From NCBI GenBank assembly GCA_964023275.1, contig OZ029917.1, forward strand, positions 31,076,005 to 31,140,004: DNA of 64,000 nt. Direction: 5' to 3'. Shown in pieces: positions 53,640-64,000 of the stretch. The notes under the pieces are model-generated. The model saw only the letters and a program-made list of their open reading frames with translations. It searched no databases and was not told the DNA's origin. The translations under genes and the position numbers were made by a program. How positions within the stretch are numbered: position 1 is the stretch's first letter; each line of letters opens with the position of its first letter. The stretch is from Norana najaformis. Its lineage: Eukaryota > Annelida > Clitellata > Crassiclitellata > Hormogastridae.

Positions 53640-55930
53640 CTTGGATTGTCTATGGATTTGTTTCTGTTGCTTCTTTTGGCTGGTGATGTTAAAATAAATC
53701 CAGGACCAGTAAGACTCAAAGTTTGGTTATTGGACTATTGAACTTTTGTTCTATTCGAAGTAAAACTGAAGTCCTTCATAATTTTCTTTGTGAGAATTCT
53801 TTGCTTATACTTGCTCTTACTGAGACCTATTCAACCTAGTGACACACCTGGATTCATTTCTGACCTTACTTTCTCAACCTTCTCAGTGCTGACTGAGCCT
53901 CGCTGCAGCAGTAAAGGTGGTGGACTCGCCTTTCTTTTCAAGTCAAACCTGGCAACGCACAAATTCATTTTGCCTATTCCTGCACCCGAGTCATTTGAAG
54001 TCCTGGCGGCTACAGCCATTTCTGGCACAACTAACTGATTTTTTAAAATGAATTCCAGTTACTGTTTGAATATTTTAAATAGTTATTATAGTTGATTTTA
54101 ATTTTCATCTTGATGTGGCTGGTCATTGTTCTTCAGCATTTCCTGATATGTTGGAAGAATTTGCAACAACTTGTTACCTTTCCTGCACATAATAAAGGCC
54201 ACACCTGGGATGTTTTGACAACTCGTTCTGATTGGAAATCGCTTCATACTGTCACTCCTGTCGAGTCATATCTTTCAGATCATATTGCAATTTCCTCAAA
54301 GTTTGACTTTCCATTTAAACTGCCCAAAATTATGAAACTGTTAAATTTCATCCTTGACATAAAAATGATTTAAATAAGCAGAAGCATGATATCTTAGCAT
54401 CTCCGTTGTAGTTAACTTCTGCACAAACAGCTAATAAACTAGCTATGCTGTTCCAGTCCACTTTAACTGAGCTTCTTGAAAGGCAAATTCCTTTTAGAAT
54501 AAGCGAGTAGCAGAGCGCACACCATAGCCTTGGTTCAACGCTACCATTTCTTAAGCTAGGCGTCGAAGAAGTCAGTTAGAGCGTTGGTGGCGCCACTCTC
54601 GCCTTCCCTCCAATACACAACAGGTTTAAGCAACAGTGCAAACTTGTATACAAACTTGTTTAACCTGCCAAATGTGGATATATATTTAACAAATGTAATT
54701 GCTGAAAGTTCTGCATCACCAAAAACTTTGTGGATGCCTTTGATTAAGTTATTAGGCAGAGAAATTAAATTTATCCTCTGCTTCGTTCTCTGCTACCCAA
54801 GAGCTAGCCAGTAAATTTTTGACCTGTGGTATAAGGCTGAAAGTTGTTGGTCATTCGATATTGGTAAATGTCTTCATCTTAGTTCTTCACCTCCAGTCTT
54901 AGGCTATTTTCAACCAACAACTCTTCCAGATGTTCGCAGACTCATATTTTCTTCATCTAACAAAAGCTCTCTTCCCACTTCTTTTCTGACAGAATGTTTT
55001 GATGTCCTAGGTCCATTGCTTGAGGGATCCTTCCCATCTGCTTTTGCTTATGCTATAGTTCATCCTCCGCCTGTTCACAATCTTGGCATCATCTCTGACC
55101 CACATCTCTCGTTTTTAGACCACATCACCAGCCTCTCTCGCACTTGGTTCATTCATATTCGTGACCTTCGCCGTATTCATTCCATGCTCGATTTTAAAAC
55201 TGCCTCTGCCATCGCTACCTCCTTTGTCCACTTCAAGTCTGACGACTATAATTCTGTTTTTCTTAACCTTGACTCAAATTAAGCTTTTCAACTTATCCAA
55301 AATTCACTTATCCGAACTGTCACCAAGACATCGAAGCCTGACCATATCACTCCTTAAATTACTCCAATGGTTGAAAATCTCAGAAATTATTCATTTTGAA
55401 GTTTTCTCTCTAACCTGTAACTCTCTACAATACTCCCATCCTACTTTTATTCGCAAACTCTTTACCATCCAATCAGCCCATTCATCCTCTTACCTCACTC
55501 TTGCCCATCCCCCTCTTACTACTCGTCTTAGGTTCTCTAAGCTAATTCATCTACAACACCACAACTCGACTCTGGAACGATCTCCCTTCTGAATTTCACC
55601 CGCCATCATCTGTCTCAAGCCCCCCCCCCCCCATTCTTTAGGCCTACACCTCGGGCATTCCATTCAAAACTGAAGTCTCACCCTGTCAAGAAATCTTACG
55701 CTAATCCATCCAATCCGCAGCCTTCCCATTTCTCTCAACCTAAACACAATCCACCATAAAAACTTCTCCTTCTCTCTGGTCTTCTGGCAACCGGACTTTT
55801 TCTTCCTATGTCATCTTTGGACAATCCCTCTGACTTGACACAGCGCTCGTGAAAAGCTGGTGCCCTACGCTTAACTTTCATGTAACGCTTTAGAAATTCT
55901 CGGGATAACAATTACGATCAGCTGACGTCA
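53640..55930 (+). mobile_element. CR1/L2-type LINE, internally deleted
   Basis: Endonuclease start: LLLLLAGDVKINPGP near 53660, then TPGFISDLTFSTFSVLTEPR and GGGLAFLFKSNLATHKFILP. Endonuclease end: HTWDVLTTRSDWKSLH and YLSDHIAISSKFDF near 54200-54310. After a decayed spacer (54420-54820) the palm motifs are missing, and the sequence resumes with HNLGIISDPHLSFLDHITSL, LRRIHSMLDFKTASAIATSF and LLQWLKISEIIHFEVFSLTC. The tail is GATAACAATTACGAT near 55910. Many stops and frame changes make it non-functional. A poly-C run lies at 55620-55632. Confidence 0.85.
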
Positions 55931-56500
55931 ACTGCTGACGACATCAAATGACGTTTTCAGCATACGTCATCAAATGACGTTTTCAGCTTACGTCATCGTT
56001 GGAGAGTCAATATAGTGTGAATGAGAAAACGAAACTCTTGAGAGGAAAAGACTTGAAACGGTTTTCGTATACAAAAATATAAGCCTTTGGTACATCGTCA
56101 AAAAAGCAATCGTCACTCTCAAGAATGAAGGAACGAAGAAAGGAGGAAAGGAACAGCGTCTAAGCAGAGCATCAACCGTTTCGGTCTCAGCTCATTTGAC
56201 GACGACGAGAATGACGAGACGACAAACAACAGAACGATTCCGATGAAGACGACGACAGCGATAGCAACGACACAGATGAACTGACTTATCTTCGGATTAT
56301 ATCACATACAACTATGCATATTGCGCATGCATATTAAAGTGCATATAATTATATCTAGACAATATATATATATAATATATATAGAATGGTGAAAATACAT
56401 GGTGTAGTATTTCATTTCAATATTAGTTCTAGCTATAATAGTAGTGTGCGTTGTATTAATGTTAATCCGACGTTTATATCGTCCTAATCATTAACGAATT
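55930..56500. other. gene-free stretch
   Basis: A GCTGACGTCAAC and repeated CATCAAATGACGTTTTCAGC segment at 55920-55995 is a short direct repeat with CRE-like TGACGT cores. No coding sequence recognised. Confidence 0.35.
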
Positions 56501-56504
56501 AACC

Positions 56505-56960
56505 TCAAAAGCGCAGGTAGCTGAGGAAACTCCTTAATGGTTTGTGAAATAAGAGCAGAGCAAGGATAGGTCCTGCAAACTTGGTTGACAGTGGCAGTGA
56601 ATCCATCAGGTGGGAACCGGTGTGCGAAAAAGCACGGAATTTAAAGTCTTTCTTTGTCTGGGTGGAACAAATAAACGGCCCTAGAACGCTGATCATAAGC
56701 TTTTCCTAGTTTGAATAAGCGAGTTAAAAGAGAACAAAGGATTGAGTTACAATAGTTCAGGCATTGTAAGACGGGTGAACGAACAAGAGCATGTGCAGCA
56801 TCCTAACTTAGAGATCAACAGGTAAGTCGAAGTTGCTTCAGGTAACAGTGTAATATTATTAGGAAAGACTCAGCTGATGAAAATTAGCGAACGGAGAGAC
56901 CTACTCTTCTGTTGCTGCAACAGACTTAAACAACGACGGTCGTTGGAGAGATGGCTAATC
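56505..56960 (-). mobile_element. LINE 3' end fragment
   Basis: The minus strand reads LGPFICSTQTKKDFKFRAFS, then HTGSHLMDSLPLSTKFAGPI and LRSFLSYLRF, in the pattern RAFS.A.P.LWNSLP..... of LINE C-termini. Strongly decayed. Confidence 0.5.
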
Positions 56961-57450
56961 ATCTCTTGTTGCTCCCTCTTTGGGGACCAAGGACTGCAAT
57001 GCATTCATGTTATGCAACCTGTACTGAGGGAACACGAAGCCTGACTGACTATCACATGTGGACAACATAGCTTCGATAACTGAAGCCACAAGCGAGACAT
57101 ACATATAAATGTAGAATTACCTTATGAAACGTTAGTACTGCCCTCTTACGCAGTCATATGTATCATTATATAATGTACCATACCATTATGCATATTATAT
57201 ATCGTGATATTAGACAATATTACATGTACTGTAATGTAATCGAAAATTTATACATATATGGCTTATATGTACATAGTTACATATAAATATACAATACTCA
57301 AGTCCTAGTTTAAGATACATCGTAATTATCAGAGGCTAATGTTTAACATTACTCATGTATATAGGCCAAATATCGTGCATCAACAGACCCCAGATGAAAA
57401 TAGTTTCATGTGTCATGTTGTGTGAAATTCATGTGCTGCGAGATTTCGCT
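56960..57450. other. gene-free stretch downstream of KCNMB-like exon
   Basis: AT-rich with TATA-type repeats. Expected to include the 3' untranslated region of the minus-strand gene. No AATAAA on minus could be placed with confidence. Confidence 0.4.
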
Positions 57451-57453
57451 CAG

Positions 57454-58281
57454 TTATTTCGGCGCAAGTGACGACTTGCAAGGAGTGAGTGTACCTCCCA
57501 GTTGGTCGTTGTTGACAACACCATTAGTCATCGTCGTCATCGTCGCTGTCGTGTTGTGTTTCTTGTGCTTGGAAGAATGAGAGGGAGAGGAGAAGGATGA
57601 CGACGACGAGGAAGATAGGTCGATGAATCGGAGGGCATTCGATGTCGGCTGCTGATGATGGCAGGAGTGGCACGTGACAGCGTCGAGGCTTCTTCTCTTC
57701 ATCTCTATCCGCTTCGGTTCATCGAAGGCAGAAGACGACTGCGCATGACTGTTCGACGATGGTGAAACGTTGACCATCGACGAATGCAGCTTCCAGTTCG
57801 TTCTATCGACCACAGTCAGCGACGGTCGAGGACTGGCCAGGGACGACCTGTGGCTGACCAACGATGGCCGAGGACTGATCAGCTTACACTGGACGCCGCC
57901 GTAGTGACTCAGCCTATCGTCGCGCAAGATGACTTGCGTCTCGAGGCCGTCGATCGTTTCCGGTGTCGACTTCCGGCTGGGACTACTTCCTATGACGTCA
58001 TCGTCGAGGTCCTTTTGGCTGCCGCAGAACGTGAGCTTGCGTCGGCGTGTCTCTAGGCGGAGGAATACCATTGCACAGATGACGATGACGAGAGACGGCC
58101 AGAACATGCTGTGTACGACATCCGACAGAGTGTACGTCTTGTTCATGATGACATCGTCGTAGTCGACTGTGTTGTAGAAGCAGTCGAGCCGTTGGCCGCG
58201 CATCGAGCGCCACTGAGTGGCGTATTTATCGACTTCTCTGAAATTCTCCTCTCGGTCCTTGAGACAAATGTTGAACGAACA
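57454..58281 (-). CDS. BK channel beta-subunit-like protein, last exon
   Basis: Beta subunits of calcium-activated BK potassium channels are two-helix membrane proteins that tune gating. After an acceptor (ATCTTTTGCAG) this exon encodes 275 residues. It holds the end of the extracellular loop (CSFNICLKDREENFREVDKY, then RLDCFYNTVDYDDVIMNKTY with a glycosylation sequon) and TM2 (about residues 58-76, VVHSMFWPSLVIVICAMVFL). The CFYN...DV....Y and H..FWP patterns are KCNMB signatures. The cytoplasmic tail of about 195 residues is Ser-rich (runs of 8 Ser) with repeated SPRPSL/SHRSSL, far longer than vertebrate tails of 10-50 residues. The earlier exon(s) with TM1 should lie at higher coordinates and were not found. 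Family call is fairly sure; the subtype is not. Confidence 0.75.
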   Translation of the reverse strand, partial: CSFNICLKDREENFREVDKYATQWRSMRGQRLDCFYNTVDYDDVIMNKTYTLSDVVHSMFWPSLVIVICAMVFLRLETRRRKLTFCGSQKDLDDDVIGSSPSRKSTPETIDGLETQVILRDDRLSHYGGVQCKLISPRPSLVSHRSSLASPRPSLTVVDRTNWKLHSSMVNVSPSSNSHAQSSSAFDEPKRIEMKRRSLDAVTCHSCHHQQPTSNALRFIDLSSSSSSSFSSPSHSSKHKKHNTTATMTTMTNGVVNNDQLGGTLTPCKSSLAPK

Positions 58282-58284
58282 CTG

Positions 58285-58900
58285 CAAAAGATAACAGTAG
58301 CGCCAGAAGAATTAGGCGAAATTGCGACAACTAAGCACTAGGACAACAGATAAACAGGCGCCGCCCACACACGGCTCCCATCCACGCCCCGCCATCTCTC
58401 CCTCGATCCCTCTCTCCATATATGTGCACATTCGATCGCCTACTTCTGCATCTGTCTGCCTATATTTTTGTCCATGCCTCACCCGCTCTTCGTCTACGTC
58501 TGCGTCTGTCCGTCTGCCTCCCAGGACAATCCCAAGGGTCACCGCTACCCTTCTGCCTTCCCGTCTTCTTCATAAGCCCTTTATCTACTTTCGTCCGTTT
58601 CAGGCCTCGTTTAGGCCTCGTTTAGACCTCGCTTAGCGCCTGGAAATCTCCAAACAAACGTAATATATTCTGTCCTCGTGCAAAATAATTTAATTTTTGT
58701 AGAAAAACTAACGACAATTACCCAGCTGACCACCATTAGACGAGATTCCACAGTCAACGTATCACTGTCTCAAAAAATGCAAATGCCGATGCCGGCATAA
58801 AACAGTATTCTAATTATTAAACCGCTTACCAATTAGCGGAGGGAGTTAGGCCGTCACGTGTTCGCGCTCTCCAACCTAACACATGACGGCAGCTGCTGTT
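58285..58900. other. intron or upstream DNA of KCNMB-like gene
   Basis: CT-rich at 58370-58630, with short artefactual frames. A TTTAGGCCTCG motif is repeated twice near 58601-58622. No exon recognised. Confidence 0.4.
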
Positions 58901-59240
58901 TGACAGCCTAGACATCGGAGAAGCTCTTTTCAGAGCTGTTCTGGTGACTGTGCCAAGCTGCTGTAATTCCCTTCTTCAGTCGATCTGCTCTGCTGAGTCT
59001 CTGTTGTCTGTCCAAACTCTGGTCAAGACTGACTTGTCTATGATTACCAATTGTAATTGTAAATGTCTGTGATTCTTTTCTTTGAAGCGTGCTCATCCTC
59101 CATGGGTCGTCTTTCAATCTAGTCCGATATGTTCATCTGGAATTTACCAAATTTGCCGATAGTGCATTGATACAGGCTCCATCAACTGATGTCTTTTGCA
59201 TTGTTATAGCGGCGCTATAGAGGTTTGATTATGACTTGAC
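58900..59240 (+). mobile_element. LINE 3' end fragment
   Basis: The plus strand reads ALFRAVLVTVPSCCNSLLQS, then ICSAESLLSVQTLVKTDLS, matching A..VA.P.LWNSLP.SI.SAE.L..FK..LKT. A tail-like GTTATAGCGGCGCTATAGAG near 59206 follows. Confidence 0.55.
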
Positions 59241-59249
59241 TTTCTTTAC

Positions 59250-60000
59250 ACCTTCACTAAATGAAGCAGCTAAGTAGAGGAGAGGTTATTTAGTTATCTC
59301 TAGTTATACGTATTGAAATGTCTATGTTCATTTTATTTATACAATATAATATAATACACAATCAAATGTGAAACCCTATTACATGCAAATGAAAGTATTC
59401 AAATGGATTTCTTCACAGGATATATAAAACTCTGCTGTATTTCTGCGCGGCGAGATAATCTATTTCAGAGTTTTTGAGTTCGTGTTGTTTCTTCCAGTGA
59501 AATGCGACCGACTCAACGCAACTGTCTCTGCTTCTGACACAAACCCAAACTGCTGCACAGAATGAAGCAAAGTAGAGTTTCAGTCGATGCCAATCCGATG
59601 TTTTAGCCACAGCACTGAGCAGAGTCAGAGTCTCTGGGTCATGAGTTCCATTTACTGCGTGTTCAACAGTTAATCGCAAGATGATCGGAAGGAAATTAGA
59701 TCATCGTCCATATTAACAAATAACGGTTTACAACCGCAGAAAAACATTAATTAGCTAAAGCTGTTAAGCGTTATAATTGCTGAAATCCATTTGCTTGAAA
59801 AATGGCCATTTAACCGTCGACCAAAAGTCGCTGATTTGTCTTCTTTCCCAGTCGATCGGTCGTTTCACATTTCCACTTTTAGAGTAAAATTTCTTAGAGG
59901 TTCACGAGTGAGCAGATGATCTCATGAGTGCAACGGAATGATCAGCTGATAACAGCAGCCCACTAGGTCGAGGGCAGCCTGCTCTTCGGTGCCAGTGCAG
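59250..60000. other. gene-free stretch
   Basis: The only frame of note is 59413-59679 on minus (88 aa), examined as a possible KCNMB first exon and not supported. Confidence 0.4.
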
Positions 60001-60460
60001 GCCACCGCCCACCTTTCTTGCCTTCCTTCCAGCATCCACTCCCGCATCCGTTACTGCCTCCCAACCCTTTCATGTATTCCTTTCTGCCTCCCTCCTTGCC
60101 TAAGTCCCTGCCTCAGTTTCTGCCTCCTTCCTGTCCCCGTACATGCCTCCGCTCATGCTTCCCTCCCTGGCTTCCTACCTGCCTCCGTTCATCTCTCTGT
60201 CTCTGCTTCTGCCTCGCTCCCTACCTCCATTACTGCCTCCCTACCTGCCTCCGTTCCTTCCTCCCTCCCTTTCTCCCTACCTCCTTCCCTCCCTCCCTTC
60301 CTGGCTTCCTCCCTGCTTCCGTTCCTGCCTTCCTACTTGCATGCCTATTTTCATGCATCCCGTCCTGCCATCCTTCCTTTCTCCCTCCCTGTCTACTTCT
60401 CTGCCTCTTTTCCTGCCACCCTTCCTTTATTCCTTCCTGCCCTCTTCCGACGTTGCTTAG
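60000..60460. repeat. pyrimidine-rich degenerate repeat (CCTTCCTGCCTCC)
   Basis: Imperfect units of CTTCCTGCCTCC and CTCCCTACC run for about 450 bp. All plus-strand frames are kept open by composition and read Pro/Ser/Leu-rich text, so they are not genes. Confidence 0.8.
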
Positions 60461-60792
60461 AGCGATTGTCCTGCAGGGCGTCGGGTGGTTCGTCAGTGAG
60501 AAGAGGGTACATGTGCTGATGGGGAACGTGATTGTTGGAGTTTCACTGGATTCAGTTGGCCCGCGGTGGGTCGTCTGCTGCCTAGGAACAAGTCTGCTAA
60601 TGGCAGGCGACAAACAGCGCATGGAGGACCAGAGTGTAACTGATTAGAGGCTGATTAGAAACATACAAGCCAGTCATTTATCTCGCCTCACTGCAAGACT
60701 TCCACGCGCATGAAAGGACTTCAAAGTGTATAATAAGTTAATAATTTCTACTAACCATTAAGCAGGCTACTACTATGATCCTACATCATTCA

Positions 60793-60856
60793 CCCGTCCG
60801 TCCGTCCGTCCGTCCGTCCGTCCGTCCGTCCGTCCGTCCGTCCGTCCGTCCGTCCA
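60793..60856. repeat. (CCGT)n microsatellite
   Basis: About 15 CCGT tetranucleotides, uninterrupted. Confidence 0.95.
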
Positions 60857-60859
60857 AGA

Positions 60860-61425
60860 TGTCCCTTCCTCATTCCACTGGAACTTTTAAAGTGCAGTTT
60901 GAAAGCCAGACAAAGAAGAGTACAACGAGGCATGCAGACGTCAGTTCGTCTATGTCTGCCCGTCTGCTTTTATGCCGGTCGAGGAGATAGATATAGGGCA
61001 AAGCAAATAGACAAGAGATTCAGGAGGCATGATGTATTATCTTTCGCATCAAATTATATCTGAAACACGCTTTCCTACAAAACAACAGAGGCTGGCAGAG
61101 GCGCTCGTCGCCTCAGATCGACTTGGTTTGCTCAGTGAACCCACCTGAGCAATTTGTAACCAGTTTTTAAATCCAGATGAATAGAGTTGACTGTCAGCCT
61201 GTTTCTCCATAAACACTTAGGCCTAGCTATAAGACCTGGCTATTATGGTTTTGACCATTAGGTTCCCCGATGTACGTTAGCGACACCTTGTGCGTGACAG
61301 TTCTATAGAAACCAATAACACAGGAAAAAATGCCGCTAAACATAGCCTGAAGCAAATGGGCGACTGCTGGATTTTTGTTTCAGTCACGAAATGAGTCTGT
61401 ACAACACGTGATTCGAACATCACCC
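60860..61425. other. gene-free stretch
   Basis: No gene or element recognised between the CCGT repeat and the LINE that starts near 61430. Confidence 0.4.
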
Positions 61426-61429
61426 GCGG

Positions 61430-62780
61430 CGTTTGTACACGTGGACGTCACCAGATAAGCAAACACGGAACCAAACTGATTACATTACAGTAGCACGGCG
61501 TTTGAAAGCTAGCGTCATGAACTGTAGAGCTCACCCAGGGGCGGATTGTAATTCTGACGAACATCTGCTAGTGGCAGTGACAAAGGTTAGATCTGCTCGA
61601 AAGAAGAAACTGGAACAGCCCAAAAGTTAAATCTGGAGGAGCTAAAGGGTGAGAAGGCAGCAGTTTACACAGTGGAAGTTAAAATCGTTTTGAGCTATTA
61701 GAAGTGGATGAAGGGGAGAGAAGACCAGATGAGTTCTGGCAAGAGACGAAGACAATTCTATTTGATGTAGCAAAGAATACGCTGGGATACAAGAAAGGTC
61801 AGAATCGGAAATTATGGATATCTGATGAAAGCTTTGTGTTAATTAAGGCAAAAAGTGAAGGCAAAACAAAAGATCCTAAACAGTGTATAGAACAGTGTAT
61901 ACTGCGAGTTGAAAAGGGAAGTTCAGAGAAAGTTGAGGGAAGATAAACAAGTGCAGCTTGAGGTTCTGTTCGAGAAACTGGAGGGAGCAAATCGCAAGGG
62001 AAACATGCAATAACTTTTGCAAACAGTCAGGTGAGACATCTAGTGGCAAGAGCACCGGTCCAGATGAAGTTCCAGTTGAGTTGCTCAAGCATGGTGGTGC
62101 AATAACAGTGGATAGGATGCATCGAAAATGAGAGGCATTATGGGAGACTGGGAAATAGCCAGCAGATTGGACAAACTCGTTTTTTATTTTTTTATTCCTC
62201 TTCCAAAGAAAATTGATATGATTCGGTCAAGACCGACAAAAGGGCAAAGTGTAGGGGCAGAATTAAAAAACCTATGAAAAAGTCACGACATATTGCTTGC
62301 AACAACGATATGACTTCTGAAAGCTCTTATATGGCCAGTGGCACAGTATGGATGTGAGAGTTGGACCATAAAGAAAGATGAAGAGGCAAGAATCAACGCA
62401 TTCGAAATGAAATGTCTGCGGCAGATTCTTAGAGTACCGTGAACTGCCAAGAAGACAAACAAATGGGTCCTGGAGACGGCATGAGTAGAGAGGAGTCTGC
62501 TCAGTTTGCTGAAAAAGAGGAACCTTTCATAATGTTGGCATGTGCTATAAAAGAGTGGAGACCACCTAGAAGAAGATGTCATCCAAGGCACAATTTCTGA
62601 ATCCCGAGCTTAGGAAAGACCCACGATGACATGGATCGATAACATCATGTCGTGGACTGAATTATCGTTCCACCAGTTATTACAAGAGACCAGGGACAGA
62701 AGCAGATGGCACAAAATTGTCCATGGTGCAGTCAGTTCTCGACTCGAGGGCGGTTGACGACAAGACAAGACAAGAAAAGG
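61430..62780 (+). mobile_element. LINE (CFDP2-like type), palm region deleted
   Basis: Front: YTWTSPDKQTRNQTDYITVA and RRLKASVMNCRAHPGADCNS, the endonuclease C-terminus (Y.W.SPDG..RNQIDY and PGADC.SDH.L), then DEGERRPDEFWQETKTILFD and SGKSTGPDEVPVELLKHGGA-like text near 62040-62100. The reverse transcriptase palm is absent. Back (from about 62310): ALIWPVAQYGCESWTIKKDE-like text, then EARINAFEMKCLRQILRVP, KKTNKWVLETA and ERPTMTWIDNIMSW-like text. It ends with GACAAGACAAGACAAGAAAAG near 62780. Same type as the 16.74-17.94 kb fragment, but that one keeps part of the palm. Confidence 0.8.
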
Positions 62781-62784
62781 CAAA

Positions 62785-64000
62785 CACAGCCTGCATTAAC
62801 AGTTGATGGCTGAACCCTGGTGGTCTTGGACTCTTCAAAAGGGGATCAGCTGATAAGCACAGGTGCAAACAACGTGTTATTATTTGCATGAAATTTCTTG
62901 CGTTTGAAATGGGCTGATGCAAAAGTGAATTTGGTGAAGGGAAGGAGAATGATTAGAATTCGCCGCTGTACTTGAGTATGGCATACTGAGTTATGAGGCT
63001 CAGCATTAAATGGTATGATGGAGAAGGAGATATTGTGGAATGCTACTGAGGAGTGAGATTTTGGCTGTGCCCAGCAAGTGGGCCGAAGGTGCTAAAAAGG
63101 ACCTGAACAGAGTTCTGGTGATCATGCATTTATGTTTTTTACTAGGATCATATATCTTCGCAGTGTAGAGCAATTTTCTGTCAGCCATATATCTCAGTGT
63201 ATCCCAGGTTTTGGTCCTTTAGTTTCTTACCTGGGGCAGCCTCAGCCGAAAGCAACTCAACAGCCGGGACAACATTTCCCTAGTTATTCAAAATCAAACC
63301 GACAGTTTCACATAACACTCTGCAGCTGTAGCAAGACAACTCTCTATTCTTCATACTATGCTACACAATGGAAAGGCTATATAGCTTCTGTATTACAAAC
63401 CTATCAAGAGAGTAATTTTGCAATACACGATTTTCTAGAATTTTTCCTTTTCGTATTTTGCCTAATGCCGACTCTTAAATAATGACATTTGTGTTGCTTT
63501 TTATCTTGATCCTTCTTGGTTCAAGCGTTTGACTTCATCATCCTTTCTTTTTCATCAGGCCCTCCTCCTCCTTCTCCTCTTCCTGCTTTTCCTCTTTCCT
63601 CTTCTGCACAGCAACCGTGCGGCAGATGAAGAAAGTGTCGAGGATGCTAAACGTGACCTGCCTGTGATTGGTGTCACGTGGTATCTTCCGCTGTGGCACA
63701 CGGATCGCCGAAACCCAGACCAAGACCGATTCAAGGTCTGCCTACGTAGCCGTGTGTGTAACTGTCTGCCAATGCTTATGCGTATCTGAGCACTGTCTGC
63801 CAATATCATTGTATTTGTGTGTGTGTGGGTGTGTGTCTATGTATCACATGACCACTATAACCTGCCTGTCTGCCTGTATTTCTCTTACTGTGTGTACGTG
63901 TCTTAATGCCTGCTGGTCTCGGTAGTTTGTTTGACTTCGAGTTCGTGTGCTTCTGTTTGCATGTTTGTGTTCTTCATTGTGTGTGTGGTCGAGTCTAAAG
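62785..64000. other. gene-free stretch at window end
   Basis: A CT-rich tract ending TCTTCTGCACAG at 63612 is a plausible acceptor, followed by a short open segment (ADEESVEDAKRDLPVIGVTW) and a GT at 63736. No family recognised. TG-rich simple sequence fills 63810-64000. Confidence 0.35.

Noticed and set aside
57784-58341. Plus-strand frames over the KCNMB-like exon
   Set aside because: Antisense shadows with no motif. The minus strand carries the FWP and CFYN signatures.
59413-59679. Minus-strand 88-codon frame as the first (TM1) exon of the KCNMB-like gene
   Set aside because: One weak hydrophobic stretch, no KCNMB TM1 pattern and no convincing donor site.
59989-60647. Long plus-strand frames of 176 and 209 codons
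   Set aside because: They lie in degenerate CCTTCCTGCCTCC repeats that keep several frames open. The text is Pro/Ser/Leu-rich with no domain.

Overview
This is a stretch of an animal nuclear genome. Genes are split by GT-AG introns, non-coding DNA is AT-rich and dominant, and there are many CR1/L2-type LINEs, two cut-and-paste DNA transposons, tRNA-headed SINE-like pieces and a great many simple repeats. No prokaryotic organisation (operons, Shine-Dalgarno sites) is visible. A non-model marine-type invertebrate is the best guess. The motif GGGAGACAACTC at about 14.0 kb, and a weaker relative at about 47.78 kb, resemble a repeat common in molluscs, so I lean towards a mollusc or other spiralian. 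That is a weak inference.

Three host genes can be supported. (1) An intronless rhodopsin-class GPCR (+, 21714-23042, 442 aa), probably a peptide receptor. (2) A complete ten-exon SLC22-type organic ion transporter (-, 44089 down to 30076, 615 aa), reconstructed exon by exon with consistent phases and splice sites. (3) The last exon of a BK-channel beta-subunit-like (KCNMB) gene (-, 58281-57454), whose earlier exons I could not find. They look like three unrelated membrane-protein genes, with no sign of a shared pathway.

Most of the rest is mobile or tandem DNA. 1.8-4.5 kb: a LINE 3' end carrying a 10-bp minisatellite, a 24-bp tandem array and remnants resembling an LTR element. 6670-10048: a PIF/Harbinger transposon with terminal inverted repeats, CAG target duplications and a decayed transposase, invaded by two LINE 3' ends. 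10.05-11.1 kb: a LINE. 11.9-15.2 kb: simple repeats and a SINE-like element. 15.9-17.95 kb: two LINE fragments in opposite orientations. 18-21.7 kb: no gene seen. 24-30 kb: LINE scraps and otherwise featureless DNA. 30-44 kb: SLC22, with an almost intact piggyBac element in intron 3. 46.4-47.4 kb: a LINE. 50.87-53.19 kb: exactly 26 nearly identical copies of an 89-bp satellite that appears to be built from a LINE 3' end. 53.6-55.9 kb: the longest CR1/L2-type copy, internally deleted. 56.5-64 kb: the KCNMB exon, LINE scraps, pyrimidine-rich DNA and a second internally deleted LINE.

The most notable signals are the LINE-tail-derived satellite, the set of 16-bp palindromes flanking the piggyBac transposase, the piggyBac nested in a transporter intron, and a GPCR whose stop codon sits inside a minisatellite. 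I found no convincing CRISPR array, rRNA or functional tRNA, and no clearly new multi-gene system.
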